64,000 bases of DNA from an uncultured Roseicyclus sp. Lineage in GTDB: Bacteria; Pseudomonadota; Alphaproteobacteria; Rhodobacterales; Rhodobacteraceae. Below the pieces are notes generated by a model. It was not told where the DNA came from. It did no database searches and worked only from the letters and a program-made list of their open reading frames with translations. Made by a program: the position numbers and the translations under genes. Below are positions 43,756 through 52,163 of the stretch, in pieces (the first letter of the stretch is position 1; each line of letters starts with the position of its first letter). The stretch spans positions 744,001-808,000 of the forward strand of contig CANLLF010000002.1 of the NCBI GenBank assembly GCA_947491935.1, read 5' to 3'.

Positions 43756-44561
43756 GCCTTGAGACGTCGGATCATCCTGAATTGGTCCCCAAGCACATCG
43801 ACGCGGCGCGCTATCCAAGCCTGAAGGGCCGGGCCGTTCTGATCACAGGGGGTGCGTCCGGTATCGGAATGTATCTGGTCGAGGCGTTTTGCGCCCAAGG
43901 CGCGCGCGTTGGGTTCATAGACCTCGATGCCACCGAAAGCGCGCGGGTCGCCGATGTGTTGGCCGAGCGTACGGGCATGCGTCCGGTCCATGCGGTGGCC
44001 GACCTGACCGATATCGCGGCTTTGAGGGCAGCGGTGAGTGCTATCACCGCCGAGATCGGGCCAATCCAGGCTTTGATCAACAATGCTGGCAACGATGACC
44101 GGCTGTCGATTGAAGAGGTCACGCCAGAATATTGGGACAGCCGGATCAATACCAATCTACGCCATCAATTTTTTGCGGCCCAGGCGGTTTTGGACGGCAT
44201 GATGACGGGCGGATCAATCATCAACATGGGCTCCAACAGTTGGATGCAAGGAGCCGCAGGCCTGATCTGCTACACGACGGCAAAATCAGCGATCCAGGGG
44301 CTGACGAAATCCATGGCGCGGGAAGTGGGCGCGCGCGGCATCCGCGTGAATTCCATCGCGCCGGGCTGGATCCTGACAGAACGGCAGGTCAGCCGCGCGA
44401 AGGCGATCTACGCCGATAAGTTCGACGATTACCTGACCCGCCAATGCCTCAAGGAGTTTCTGCTGCCCCCCGATGTCGCGCGAATGGCGCTATTTCTGGC
44501 GGCCGATGACGGGCGGATGATCACCGGGCAAACCTTCGTGGTCGATGGGGGTGTGGTGTGA
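43752..44561 (+). CDS. SDR-family sugar dehydrogenase
   Basis: A 269-residue SDR. Coenzyme motif ITGGASGIGMYLV, NNAGN, active-site Ser in NMGSNSWMQG and Tyr-Lys in CYTTAKSAIQG. C-terminal part has the Rossmann end VDGGVV. N-terminal extension (SLETSDHPELVPKHIDAARY) is family-typical for aldose and L-rhamnose/L-fucose dehydrogenases. Overlaps the ATPase stop (ATGA) and the sulfatase start. Inferred role: oxidation of the imported sugar to a lactone, which the SMP-30 domain would hydrolyse. Confidence 0.85.
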
Positions 44562-45988
44562 GCGATCGGCCCAACATCCTCTTTCTTCTGCCCGATCAAC
44601 TGCGCCCGGACTTTCTGGGCTGTTACGGGGCTGAGTTCCTGAAGACCCCGGCGATCGACGGGCTTGCCGCCAAGGGCACGCGGTGGGAAACGGCCATCTC
44701 ACCTTCGCCGATCTGCGTGCCCGCCCGGGCCTCGATGCTGACGGGGCAACACGGCCATGCGACGGGTGTCATCGACAACCTGTCCTGGCTGCGCCCCGAT
44801 CGGGCGGAGATGGGGGTGGCGACATGGCCTGAATACCTGGCGGAGGCCGGGTATCGGACCGCGGCCATCGGGAAGATGCATTTTTACCCTTGGGATATCG
44901 GCGAAGGGTTCCAGACCCGCATCATCGCCGAAGACAAGCGCCACATCCACATCGCTGATGATTATTACGACGCCCTGGTTGCAGCTGGGTTTGAAAAGAC
45001 CCACGCCAAGGAACAGGCTGGATATACCCAGAACAAGGGCGCGTCGCTCAATGATCTACCGGATCATTTGCAGGTCGACCGCTGGGTGGCCGGGAAGGTC
45101 GTCGACTACCTTCACGACCTTGATGGAGATCAGCCGTTTGCCCTGATGGTCGGATTTCCGGGCCCGCATTGTCCGTACGATCCGCCGCCGGAGGCGTTGG
45201 CGCGGATCGCTCCCAGCGCTTTGCCAGGGGCACTGCCTGCAACGGCAGAGGCGCGGACCCATCATGGGGCCTTTGTGGCAAGCTATAAACGGGCTTGGGC
45301 GGATCTGGATTATGAGACGCTGAGCGCCGATGAAATCCAGCGCATTCGGCATCACTATGCCGCCCTGGTGGAACGGCTGGATGAGGATGTCGCCGCAATC
45401 CTCGACGCACTAGAGGCTTCAGGACGGCTGGAGAATACCATCATTGTGTTCGCCTCGGACCATGGCGATTACCTAGGAGATTTCGGACTGGTCGGTAAAA
45501 CCTTTTTCCACGAACCCGCCATCAAGGTGCCGTTGATCGTCGCCGACATGCGGTGCCCAAAGGCGGCTGTTCACGAAGAGGCGGTATCGCTTTTGGACCT
45601 GTGTCCCAGCATTCTGACTTGGGCACGCGTCGCATTGCCCGACAATCTGCACGGACTGCCCTTGGACGAGGTGACGGACGGGCGCGTGATCGTCGGTGTA
45701 ACGACCCACGGTCTGATGGCTCGAAAGGATGGTTGGAAGCTGGTGCGCTACGGCAACGGGACCGAAGCGCTGTTTGATCTGACGAGGGACCCCGGCGAAC
45801 AGGAAAATTGTCTGAACGCCCATCCCGATATCCGAGCCGAATTGGACCACGCTTTGACGGTTGCGCTGCTCGATGGCCTCAAAGCGGCCCATGTCGACAA
45901 GCGTGTTCCCGCGGCGCAAGCCCTCGCAGGGCATGGATTTTACCAGCGCGGATGGGCGCGCCCATATCCAGTCGACAAAAAAATGTGA
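44558..45988 (+). CDS. Cytoplasmic sulfatase
   Basis: A 476-residue type I sulfatase. The formylglycine motif is C-x-P-x-R in SPICVPARASMLTG (Cys53, converted by a formylglycine-generating enzyme); metal ligands appear in LLPDQLRPD and FASDHGDYLG, and the Lys of IGKMHF is in place. There is no signal peptide, so it acts in the cytoplasm after uptake, unlike most secreted algal-polysaccharide sulfatases. Overlaps the SDR gene by four bases. Its TGA stop lies inside operator site 2 at 45985. A sulfated sugar or sulfated sugar acid is the natural inference for the transported substrate. Confidence 0.9.
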   Translation: MSDRPNILFLLPDQLRPDFLGCYGAEFLKTPAIDGLAAKGTRWETAISPSPICVPARASMLTGQHGHATGVIDNLSWLRPDRAEMGVATWPEYLAEAGYRTAAIGKMHFYPWDIGEGFQTRIIAEDKRHIHIADDYYDALVAAGFEKTHAKEQAGYTQNKGASLNDLPDHLQVDRWVAGKVVDYLHDLDGDQPFALMVGFPGPHCPYDPPPEALARIAPSALPGALPATAEARTHHGAFVASYKRAWADLDYETLSADEIQRIRHHYAALVERLDEDVAAILDALEASGRLENTIIVFASDHGDYLGDFGLVGKTFFHEPAIKVPLIVADMRCPKAAVHEEAVSLLDLCPSILTWARVALPDNLHGLPLDEVTDGRVIVGVTTHGLMARKDGWKLVRYGNGTEALFDLTRDPGEQENCLNAHPDIRAELDHALTVALLDGLKAAHVDKRVPAAQALAGHGFYQRGWARPYPVDKKM

Positions 45989-46055
45989 AACTAAGTTCCA
46001 AAATATTTGCACCGGTCGCAACTCCTCTTTAGAAAGAGTTGAAACCAAGTTTCAA
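45985..46055. promoter_or_regulatory. IclR-type operators, sites 2 and 3
   Basis: Site 2 is GTGAAACTAAGTTCCAA (45985-46001), the same core as site 1 in reverse orientation and followed by the same AAATAT. Site 3 is TTGAAACCAAGTTTCAA (46039-46055), a perfect 7-3-7 palindrome 14 bases before the binding-protein ATG. Centres are 54 bp apart, about five helical turns. Both flank the probable promoter of the binding-protein gene. Confidence 0.75.
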
Positions 46056-46069
46056 AACGGGAGGAATCA

Positions 46070-47323
46070 ATGTCACATTATCGAAAGATCGCGATGGGAT
46101 GCGCTGCGGCGCTGGCCATCGGATCAGCAACACACGCCATTGCACAAGACGTGGAATTCATGACGTGGACCTATGCGGAGTCGTCCGGTGAGGCGATGAT
46201 CCAAGGCATGATCGACAGCTTCGAGGGCGGCTCGGTCGAGCCCCAGGGGTATGCGTGGGGGGAGATGACCCGCAACGCCCTGCTGCGGGCGCGGACCAAC
46301 AGCCTTCCCGACGTGATGCAGGTCCAGGCTCGTCTGCTGCCCACGGTCGCCAATATCGAACAGATGGTGGACCTGAATACCGTCTTCGATCGTGAGATGT
46401 TGGAGGCGATGTTCGCCCCGGGCTTCCTTGCCTACGGCGAAGTCGACGGGCGCCAGATGGCACTTCCGTGGATCGGCGGCACGATCGGCATGGTCGCCAA
46501 CGAAAACGTGCTCGAGACCGCCGGCATCTCGGAAATCCCCACAACCGTTGAGGAATTCCGCGAGGCGTTGGTCCTGATCCGCGACACGATCCCAAACTCG
46601 GTGCCGTATGGCCTTGCGACGACAAACAACAATTCCATCGTGTTGGATTACCTGATCTGGGTCTGGACCCATGGCGGTGACGTCATCGTCGATGGAGAGC
46701 CTATGGTGAATTCGGCGGAATCCATCGCGGCGCTGCAATTCATGGTCGATCTCGTCGCAGAACGGCTGGCCGCCCCCGAAATCGACCGTCCCGATGCGCG
46801 TCGTCTCTTCGGGCAGGAGGCCATGGGCTTCTACTTCGATGCGCCCTCCGCACGACGCTTCGCCATCGAGTTCTCTGGCGACGAGGATTACGCGCAATAT
46901 GTCCAGCCGATGATGACCCCGGTTATGGCCGAGGGAGACGAGCCCGTCTCGATCCAATGGGGCCACGTGATCGCGATGCTCAACTCGGAAAATGCCGATG
47001 CGGAGAGCGCTGCAGCCCAGTTCATGCTGCATTTGCTGAGCGACGATCAATTGCTGCCCTATACCGCCAATGGGGGAACCATTCCGTCGACCGCAAGCGG
47101 TCAGGCCGATGAAGGGTTCCAATCGGACGAATATCGCGCGGCTTGGGCGGCCAATTCCGGCACCCCTCGGCGCAATACCATCGCCTCGCTCAGCAATGGG
47201 GCCCTGGTGGCCGACATCATCGGTGAAGAGGTTCAGGCCGCAATCCTGGGTCAGAAATCCGCCGAAGAAGCGGCCAACGATATGCAGGCCCGGCTGATCG
47301 AAGCCATGGCCAACGCTGAATAG
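46070..47323 (+). CDS. Sugar ABC transporter extracellular binding protein (family 1)
   Basis: A 417-residue periplasmic protein with signal peptide (MSHYRKIAMGCAAALAIGSA, cleavage near AIAQ). Family-1 (MalE-type) sequence features: ARTNSLPDVMQVQARLLPTV, LPWIGGTIGMVANENVLETA, GQEAMGFYFDAPSARRFAIE and IQWGHVIAMLNSENADAESA. GGGAGGAA precedes the ATG. Preceded by two operator sites and followed by a strong hairpin, which should raise its expression over the downstream genes. Confidence 0.9.
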   Translation: MSHYRKIAMGCAAALAIGSATHAIAQDVEFMTWTYAESSGEAMIQGMIDSFEGGSVEPQGYAWGEMTRNALLRARTNSLPDVMQVQARLLPTVANIEQMVDLNTVFDREMLEAMFAPGFLAYGEVDGRQMALPWIGGTIGMVANENVLETAGISEIPTTVEEFREALVLIRDTIPNSVPYGLATTNNNSIVLDYLIWVWTHGGDVIVDGEPMVNSAESIAALQFMVDLVAERLAAPEIDRPDARRLFGQEAMGFYFDAPSARRFAIEFSGDEDYAQYVQPMMTPVMAEGDEPVSIQWGHVIAMLNSENADAESAAAQFMLHLLSDDQLLPYTANGGTIPSTASGQADEGFQSDEYRAAWAANSGTPRRNTIASLSNGALVADIIGEEVQAAILGQKSAEEAANDMQARLIEAMANAE

Positions 47324-47334
47324 GATCCTCCCTG

Positions 47335-47380
47335 GGGTCGGGGCGCACGCAACATTCACTGCGCCCCGACCCGCTTTTCC
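47335..47380 (+). terminator. Strong hairpin terminator/attenuator after the binding-protein gene
   Basis: GGGTCGGGGCGCA (47335-47347) pairs perfectly over 13 bp with 47360-47372 across a 12-base loop, followed by GCTTTTCC. It lies between the binding protein and the dioxygenase gene in the same direction, so it probably limits read-through, a common way of over-producing the binding protein. Confidence 0.85.
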
Positions 47381-47454
47381 ACCAATTGACACACGGTAGA
47401 ATTCTGCCCGCTTCGCGTCATGTTCCCGACCTCTCAAACCACCGGAGACCTGTC

Positions 47455-48270
47455 ATGGCTCAGTCGCAACTGTCCCTAACGAAGCCCGAAATCGATCAAT
47501 TCCACGCGGACGGATACGTTCTGCGTAAAGCTTTGTTTTCCCCAGAAGAAGTTGAGCGGCTGAACGCCGTCGTCAACACCGATCCCGCGATCCGCGAGGC
47601 GACCTACGGGTTGGCTGACGCGTCCGGCGCGACCACGGAGCTGGCGCTTTGGAATAGCCTTGGCGATGATATGTTCGCCGCCATCGCGCGCTCCGCCCGG
47701 ATCGTCGAAAGCCTGGAGGCCGTTCTGGGCGGTGAAGTCGCCTTCTACCATTCCAAGCTGACGTTGAAGCGGCCCAAGGTCGGTGGCTCATGGGATTGGC
47801 ATCAGGATTATGGCTATTGGTATCGCAACGGATATCTGTTTCCGCATATGGCAAGCGTTTTTATCGCGCTCGATCCGTCGCGCAAGGAGAACGGCTGCCT
47901 TCAGGTCCTCAAGGGCTCGCATCATCTGGGCCGGATCGAGCATGGCGTGAACCAAGGCCAGGTTGGCGCGGATATGGTCCGTGTCGAGGCCGCGATGGAG
48001 AAAATGGAGCTGGTTTATGCCGAAATGGACCCCGGGGATGCGCTCTTTTTCCATGGCAATACACTCCACGCCTCCAGCGCGAACACATCCGACAGGACGC
48101 GCAATGTCCTTTTGTGCTGCTACAACCGCGCAGACAACGCGCCGGTTTTTGATCGCCCCAACAATGGGCACACGAAGATCGAGGCGCTTGAGGATGAGCG
48201 GGTGATGGACTACGCCGACCGACCCCTGGATGCCGAGCGTCCCTTCGCCAAGGCGGCTGTCGACGCATGA
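47455..48270 (+). CDS. Phytanoyl-CoA-dioxygenase-like Fe(II)/2-oxoglutarate oxygenase
   Basis: A 271-residue PhyH-family protein. The iron triad is present: His116-x-Asp118 in WHQDYGYW and distal His205 in GNTLHAS, with Arg216 as the likely 2-oxoglutarate ligand (TSDRTRN). Double-stranded beta-helix strands flank these. CGGAGA precedes the ATG. It overlaps the permease start by four bases. Placed inside a sugar ABC operon it may oxidatively cleave a substituent (for example an O-methyl or sulfate ester) or hydroxylate the substrate. That role is inference; PhyH members act on very diverse substrates. Confidence 0.85.
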   Translation: MAQSQLSLTKPEIDQFHADGYVLRKALFSPEEVERLNAVVNTDPAIREATYGLADASGATTELALWNSLGDDMFAAIARSARIVESLEAVLGGEVAFYHSKLTLKRPKVGGSWDWHQDYGYWYRNGYLFPHMASVFIALDPSRKENGCLQVLKGSHHLGRIEHGVNQGQVGADMVRVEAAMEKMELVYAEMDPGDALFFHGNTLHASSANTSDRTRNVLLCCYNRADNAPVFDRPNNGHTKIEALEDERVMDYADRPLDAERPFAKAAVDA

Positions 48271-49208
48271 CCGACGCTGCGCAGATATCGGCGGGGGAGG
48301 GGCGCAAGATCTCACCGCGCGCCCGAAGGGGCGGGTTGAAGGCGGGCGAAAGCCGCTTTGGCCTGCTGCTTCTACTGCCCGCGGTGGCCGCATTCTGTTT
48401 GGTCGTCCTGAAGCCGTTTATCGAAGCCCTCGCGCTTTCGTTCTACCGGTTCACCATCGAGATGTCCGAGCCGCGGTGGACCGGGCTCGACAATTACCGG
48501 CGTATCCTGACCGACGAGTTGATGTTGGGCTCCTTCGTGACCACGGCAATTTTCGTGAGCGCCGCGACTTTCTTCTCGATCGCGCTGGGTCTGGCCTGGG
48601 CCATCTTGCTGAACCAGCCGTTCCGGGGCCGCGATACCTTGCGGGGACTGTCGCTTCTGCCTTGGGTGATGCCTGCGGTTGTGGCCTCGTTTCTCTGGGG
48701 ATGGATCTTCAATTCGCGCTACGGGTTGCTTAATGCCGCGGCCCTGGAATTGGGAATGATCGACTTTCCAGTCGCGTGGCTCTCGACATCAGCCGGCGCA
48801 ATGACGGCCGTTGTTGTCACCAAGGTCTGGCTCTCGATCCCGCTGTTCATGTCGTTCTTTCTGGCCGGTCTGGCCTCGATGGATCGTGAGCAGCTTGAGG
48901 CCGCCCGGGTCGATGGCGCGGGCAATTTCCGGGTCATCAAGGACCATATCCTGCCACACCTGCGGCCTGTCATGCTGGTGACCGTCGTTCTGGGCATGAT
49001 CGGAAACCTTCAACACTTCGATACGATCTGGGCGCTGACGGGGGGCGGGCCGGTTCGGGCGACCTCGGTCCTGTCGGTCGAGGTCTACCGACGCGCCTTC
49101 GAGCAATGGGATCTCGGCATGGCCGCGACACTGGGGGTCCTTTGGCTCTTCACGATCATGCCGCCTGCCTACTTCTACCTGCGCCAATTGATGAAGGGGG
49201 CTGAGTGA
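48267..49208 (+). CDS. Sugar ABC transporter permease 1 (MalF-like)
   Basis: A 313-residue CUT1 permease with six helices: FGLLLLLPAVAAFCLVVLKP, a long periplasmic-loop-free core, and the EAA loop EQLEAARVDGAGNFRVIKDH. ATGA overlap with the dioxygenase gene. Works with 49208, 42676 and 46070. Confidence 0.92.
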   Translation: MTDAAQISAGEGRKISPRARRGGLKAGESRFGLLLLLPAVAAFCLVVLKPFIEALALSFYRFTIEMSEPRWTGLDNYRRILTDELMLGSFVTTAIFVSAATFFSIALGLAWAILLNQPFRGRDTLRGLSLLPWVMPAVVASFLWGWIFNSRYGLLNAAALELGMIDFPVAWLSTSAGAMTAVVVTKVWLSIPLFMSFFLAGLASMDREQLEAARVDGAGNFRVIKDHILPHLRPVMLVTVVLGMIGNLQHFDTIWALTGGGPVRATSVLSVEVYRRAFEQWDLGMAATLGVLWLFTIMPPAYFYLRQLMKGAE

Positions 49209-50044
49209 TGTTGGACCTCTCAACCCCGATGGCCAAGATCGTGTTCTGGTCGATGCTGCTGTTGATCGGGCTTTTCATGTTCTTCCCGATCTACTGGCTG
49301 GTGATTTCGTCGCTGAAGACCGAAAGCGAGCTTTACCTCATCACCCCGACGCTCTGGCCACGGGAATTCACCCTCGATCATTTCCGTACCGCGATCTTCG
49401 AGGGCGACTTAGGCCTGCACCTCTATAACAGCCTTGTGGTGTCGCTTTCCTCCGCCGCGCTCAATGCGACACTGGCGGTTTATGCGGGCTATTCCTTTGC
49501 CAAATACCGCTACTTCGGCCGCAAACCTGTGATGCTATTTATGTTGGCTGCGCAGATGTTTCCGTTCGGCCTCCTGCTGATCACGATCTACCCGCAGCTG
49601 ACGAACTGGGGTCTTCTGGATACCCGGCTTGGTTTGATGGTGTCCTACATCGTCTTCGCCCTGCCCGTCGCGACCTACATGCTCTACAGCTATTTCAGCC
49701 AAGTCCCCAATGAGTTGATCGAGGCGGCGCGGGCCGACGGGGCCAGTGATCTGCGCATCTTCCACACGATTGTTTTGCCGATCTCCATCGCGCCGATCAT
49801 CACCGTATTCCTCTACAGCTTCATGTGGAGCTGGAATGACCTGCTCTATTCGCTGACCCTGATCATCTCCGCGGATTTGCGGACCGTCGGGCCGGGCTTG
49901 CTGCTCAATTACCTCAACGAGGCCAATTCCGATTGGGGCGGGGCAATGGCCGCCTCGTTGCTGGCGTCGCTGCCGGTGACGCTCGCCTTCATCGCGCTGC
50001 AGCGGTTCTTCATCCAGGGTGCAACCGCGGGGGCCGTGAAATGA
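49208..50044 (+). CDS. Sugar ABC transporter permease 2 (MalG-like)
   Basis: A 278-residue CUT1 permease. Signature positions: FFPIYWLVISSLKTESELY, the EAA loop NELIEAARADGASDLRIFHT, and the C-terminal QRFFIQGATAGAVK. GTG at 49205 is also in frame. Its ATG overlaps the stop of permease 1, and its stop overlaps the DHDPS-like gene at 50041. Confidence 0.92.
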   Translation: MLDLSTPMAKIVFWSMLLLIGLFMFFPIYWLVISSLKTESELYLITPTLWPREFTLDHFRTAIFEGDLGLHLYNSLVVSLSSAALNATLAVYAGYSFAKYRYFGRKPVMLFMLAAQMFPFGLLLITIYPQLTNWGLLDTRLGLMVSYIVFALPVATYMLYSYFSQVPNELIEAARADGASDLRIFHTIVLPISIAPIITVFLYSFMWSWNDLLYSLTLIISADLRTVGPGLLLNYLNEANSDWGGAMAASLLASLPVTLAFIALQRFFIQGATAGAVK

Positions 50045-50964
50045 GCCTCAGCGGAACCTTCCCGGTCTTATGCACACCGTTTGACGAGGCCGGAGCGGTC
50101 GATCCGACCCAATTCGACGCGCTGGTCGACTTCGTGCTGGCCTGTGGTGCCGACGGATGTGTCTATCCCGGGGTCGCGAGCGAGGTCGATACGCTGAGTG
50201 ATGCCGAAAGATCCGCCCAAATTGCGCGTCTCGGGCGCCGACTGGACGGTCGGATCCCGTTCATCGTCGGGGCCAGTGCGCTGGAGGCGGAGGATGTCAT
50301 CGCGCATATCGCGACGGGCCAGGCGGCGGGCGCTTCGGCGGCCATGGTCATCGCACCGGGTCATCTGGGAAAGGACGTCGCCGCCCAGACGGCGTTCTTC
50401 GCCAAGATTGCCGACGCCAGCGACTTGCCGATCATGCTCCAAAACCAGCCGGTCCCGATTGGCGCGGGGCTGAGCGCCGAGGCCGTGGCCCGGATTGCGA
50501 AAGCCGTCCCCAATATCAAATACGTCAAGGAAGAGACGCTGCCCTGCGGTCAAAACCTCAGCAAGATCCGCGCCGCCTGCGGCGATGCCATTGAGGGTGT
50601 TTTCGGCGGGGCAGGGGGGCGGTTCATCATTGACGAATTGGCGCGTGGCAGTCTGGGGACAATGCCTGCGGCTGAGTTCACCGATCTGCATGTGCGCCTG
50701 GTTCAGGCCTGGCTGCGCGGTGATCAGGCTGAGGCACGGCGGCTGTTTCGCGTGGCGCTGCCACCGCTCAACTTTCAGGCCGTCTTCCGGATGCACATGA
50801 CCAAAGAAACGCTGCGGCGGCGCGGTGTGCTGCGATCGGTTACCGTGCGCGGCTCGGGTCCAAAGATGGATGCCGACGACAGGGCCGAGCTGCGCGCATT
50901 GCTGGAACAACTGTCACCCGACCTGACCCAATTTCCACTGACCGAACCCGCCGCGGCGGAGTGA
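50041..50964 (+). CDS. Dihydrodipicolinate-synthase/N-acetylneuraminate-lyase-family protein 1
   Basis: A 307-residue class I aldolase-fold lyase. The Schiff-base Lys is K163 in IKYVKEET. The conserved YNxP segment that supplies the active-site Tyr in DapA reads LQNQP (residues 133-137), so the Tyr is replaced by Gln. The GxTGE-like loop reads YPGVASEVDTLS. The family includes 2-keto-3-deoxy-acid aldolases and dehydratases; the changed Tyr makes DapA activity unlikely. ATGA overlap with the permease. Confidence 0.85.
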   Translation: MSLSGTFPVLCTPFDEAGAVDPTQFDALVDFVLACGADGCVYPGVASEVDTLSDAERSAQIARLGRRLDGRIPFIVGASALEAEDVIAHIATGQAAGASAAMVIAPGHLGKDVAAQTAFFAKIADASDLPIMLQNQPVPIGAGLSAEAVARIAKAVPNIKYVKEETLPCGQNLSKIRAACGDAIEGVFGGAGGRFIIDELARGSLGTMPAAEFTDLHVRLVQAWLRGDQAEARRLFRVALPPLNFQAVFRMHMTKETLRRRGVLRSVTVRGSGPKMDADDRAELRALLEQLSPDLTQFPLTEPAAAE

Positions 50965-50978
50965 AAGAAAGTCCGTCC

Positions 50979-52160
50979 ATGACCATCCCGCCCCTAGATG
51001 CCATCGCGTCCGTCGAGACCTTCATCATCGATGTGCCTCGCGAGACGCCCTATCTGGGACCGTTGAAAGACGGTGAGTTCATCAATGATAAGGGATACCT
51101 GATCCGGACCGGCAATCGCTCGATCTACCCGGCCTCCGATCTGACCGTGCTGATCAAGATGACGGGCGAGAGCGGACAGGTCGGGTGGGGCGAAACCTAC
51201 GGGATCGCCGCGCCCGAAGCGGTCAAGGCGATCATCGACAACCTGCTGGCCCCGGTCATCATCGGGCGCGATCCGTCGGATGCTGCCGTGATCCACGAAG
51301 ACCTCTACGATCTGATGCGCGTGCGCGGATTCATAACCGGCTATTACGTGGACGCCCTCGCCGGCGTCGATATCGCGTGCTGGGACCTATATGGCCAGTT
51401 GACGGGATTGACCGTCGCGCAGCTTCTGGGGGGGCGGCGGCATTCGACACTGCCTGCCTATGTCTCGGGACTGCCGAAGGCCACCTTAGCCGAGCGGTGT
51501 GATCTGGCCGTTGAGTGGGTTGCGAAGGGCTACCGCGCCATCAAATTCGCAGCGGCGGTGTCAGACGAGGGGATTGTGCAGGAAATGGCCGCCCTGCGCG
51601 AGGCGGTAGGTCCGGACGTGGATTTGATGGTCGATCTGCACTGGAAATTCGAGGCCAGTGAGGCCATCCGTCTGATCCGCCGCTTGGAGCCCCATACGCT
51701 CTACTTCGCCGAAGCCGCGTGCCAGCCGGAGGACACGGAAGGGCAAGCGCGTGTTGCGCACGGGATCGGTGTGCCGCAAGCCCTGGGCGAAGAATGGCGG
51801 ACGGTTTACGAATATCGCCCGCGGTTCGAGGCGCGCGCCATGGGGATCATCCAGCCGGAAATTGGCCATACCGGCATCACGCAATTCGCCCGGATTACTA
51901 CCATGGCCCAAGCCTTTCATATGCGCGTGATCCCCCATGCCTCGATCTCCATCGGCATCTTCACTGCAGCCTCGCTTCAGGCCACGGCGGCGGTGCAGCG
52001 GGTGCCCTACCACGAATACCAGCACTCGATCTTCGACAGAAACCTGCGCTTCACCGATGGCGATATGGGTTGCGTCGAAGGTCATTACGCGATCCCGACC
52101 GGTCCCGGCTTGGGAGTGGTGCCCAACGACGACGTCTTCAATTACATCCGAAAGGTCTGA
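50979..52160 (+). CDS. Enolase-superfamily sugar-acid dehydratase 2 (mandelate racemase-like)
   Basis: A 393-residue protein. Active-site residues: Lys189 in AIKFA, Asp219 and His221 in VDLHWK, Glu245 (FAEAA), Glu271 (LGEEW) and the general acid-base His320 (IPHAS). D-x-H with E, E, H matches the acid-sugar dehydratase set of the mandelate racemase subgroup (galactonate, fuconate and related dehydratases). A GTG six codons upstream is possible. It is a different subfamily from the enzyme at 39692. Expected reaction: aldonate to 2-keto-3-deoxy-aldonate. Confidence 0.87.
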   Translation: MTIPPLDAIASVETFIIDVPRETPYLGPLKDGEFINDKGYLIRTGNRSIYPASDLTVLIKMTGESGQVGWGETYGIAAPEAVKAIIDNLLAPVIIGRDPSDAAVIHEDLYDLMRVRGFITGYYVDALAGVDIACWDLYGQLTGLTVAQLLGGRRHSTLPAYVSGLPKATLAERCDLAVEWVAKGYRAIKFAAAVSDEGIVQEMAALREAVGPDVDLMVDLHWKFEASEAIRLIRRLEPHTLYFAEAACQPEDTEGQARVAHGIGVPQALGEEWRTVYEYRPRFEARAMGIIQPEIGHTGITQFARITTMAQAFHMRVIPHASISIGIFTAASLQATAAVQRVPYHEYQHSIFDRNLRFTDGDMGCVEGHYAIPTGPGLGVVPNDDVFNYIRKV

Positions 52161-52163
52161 CGC

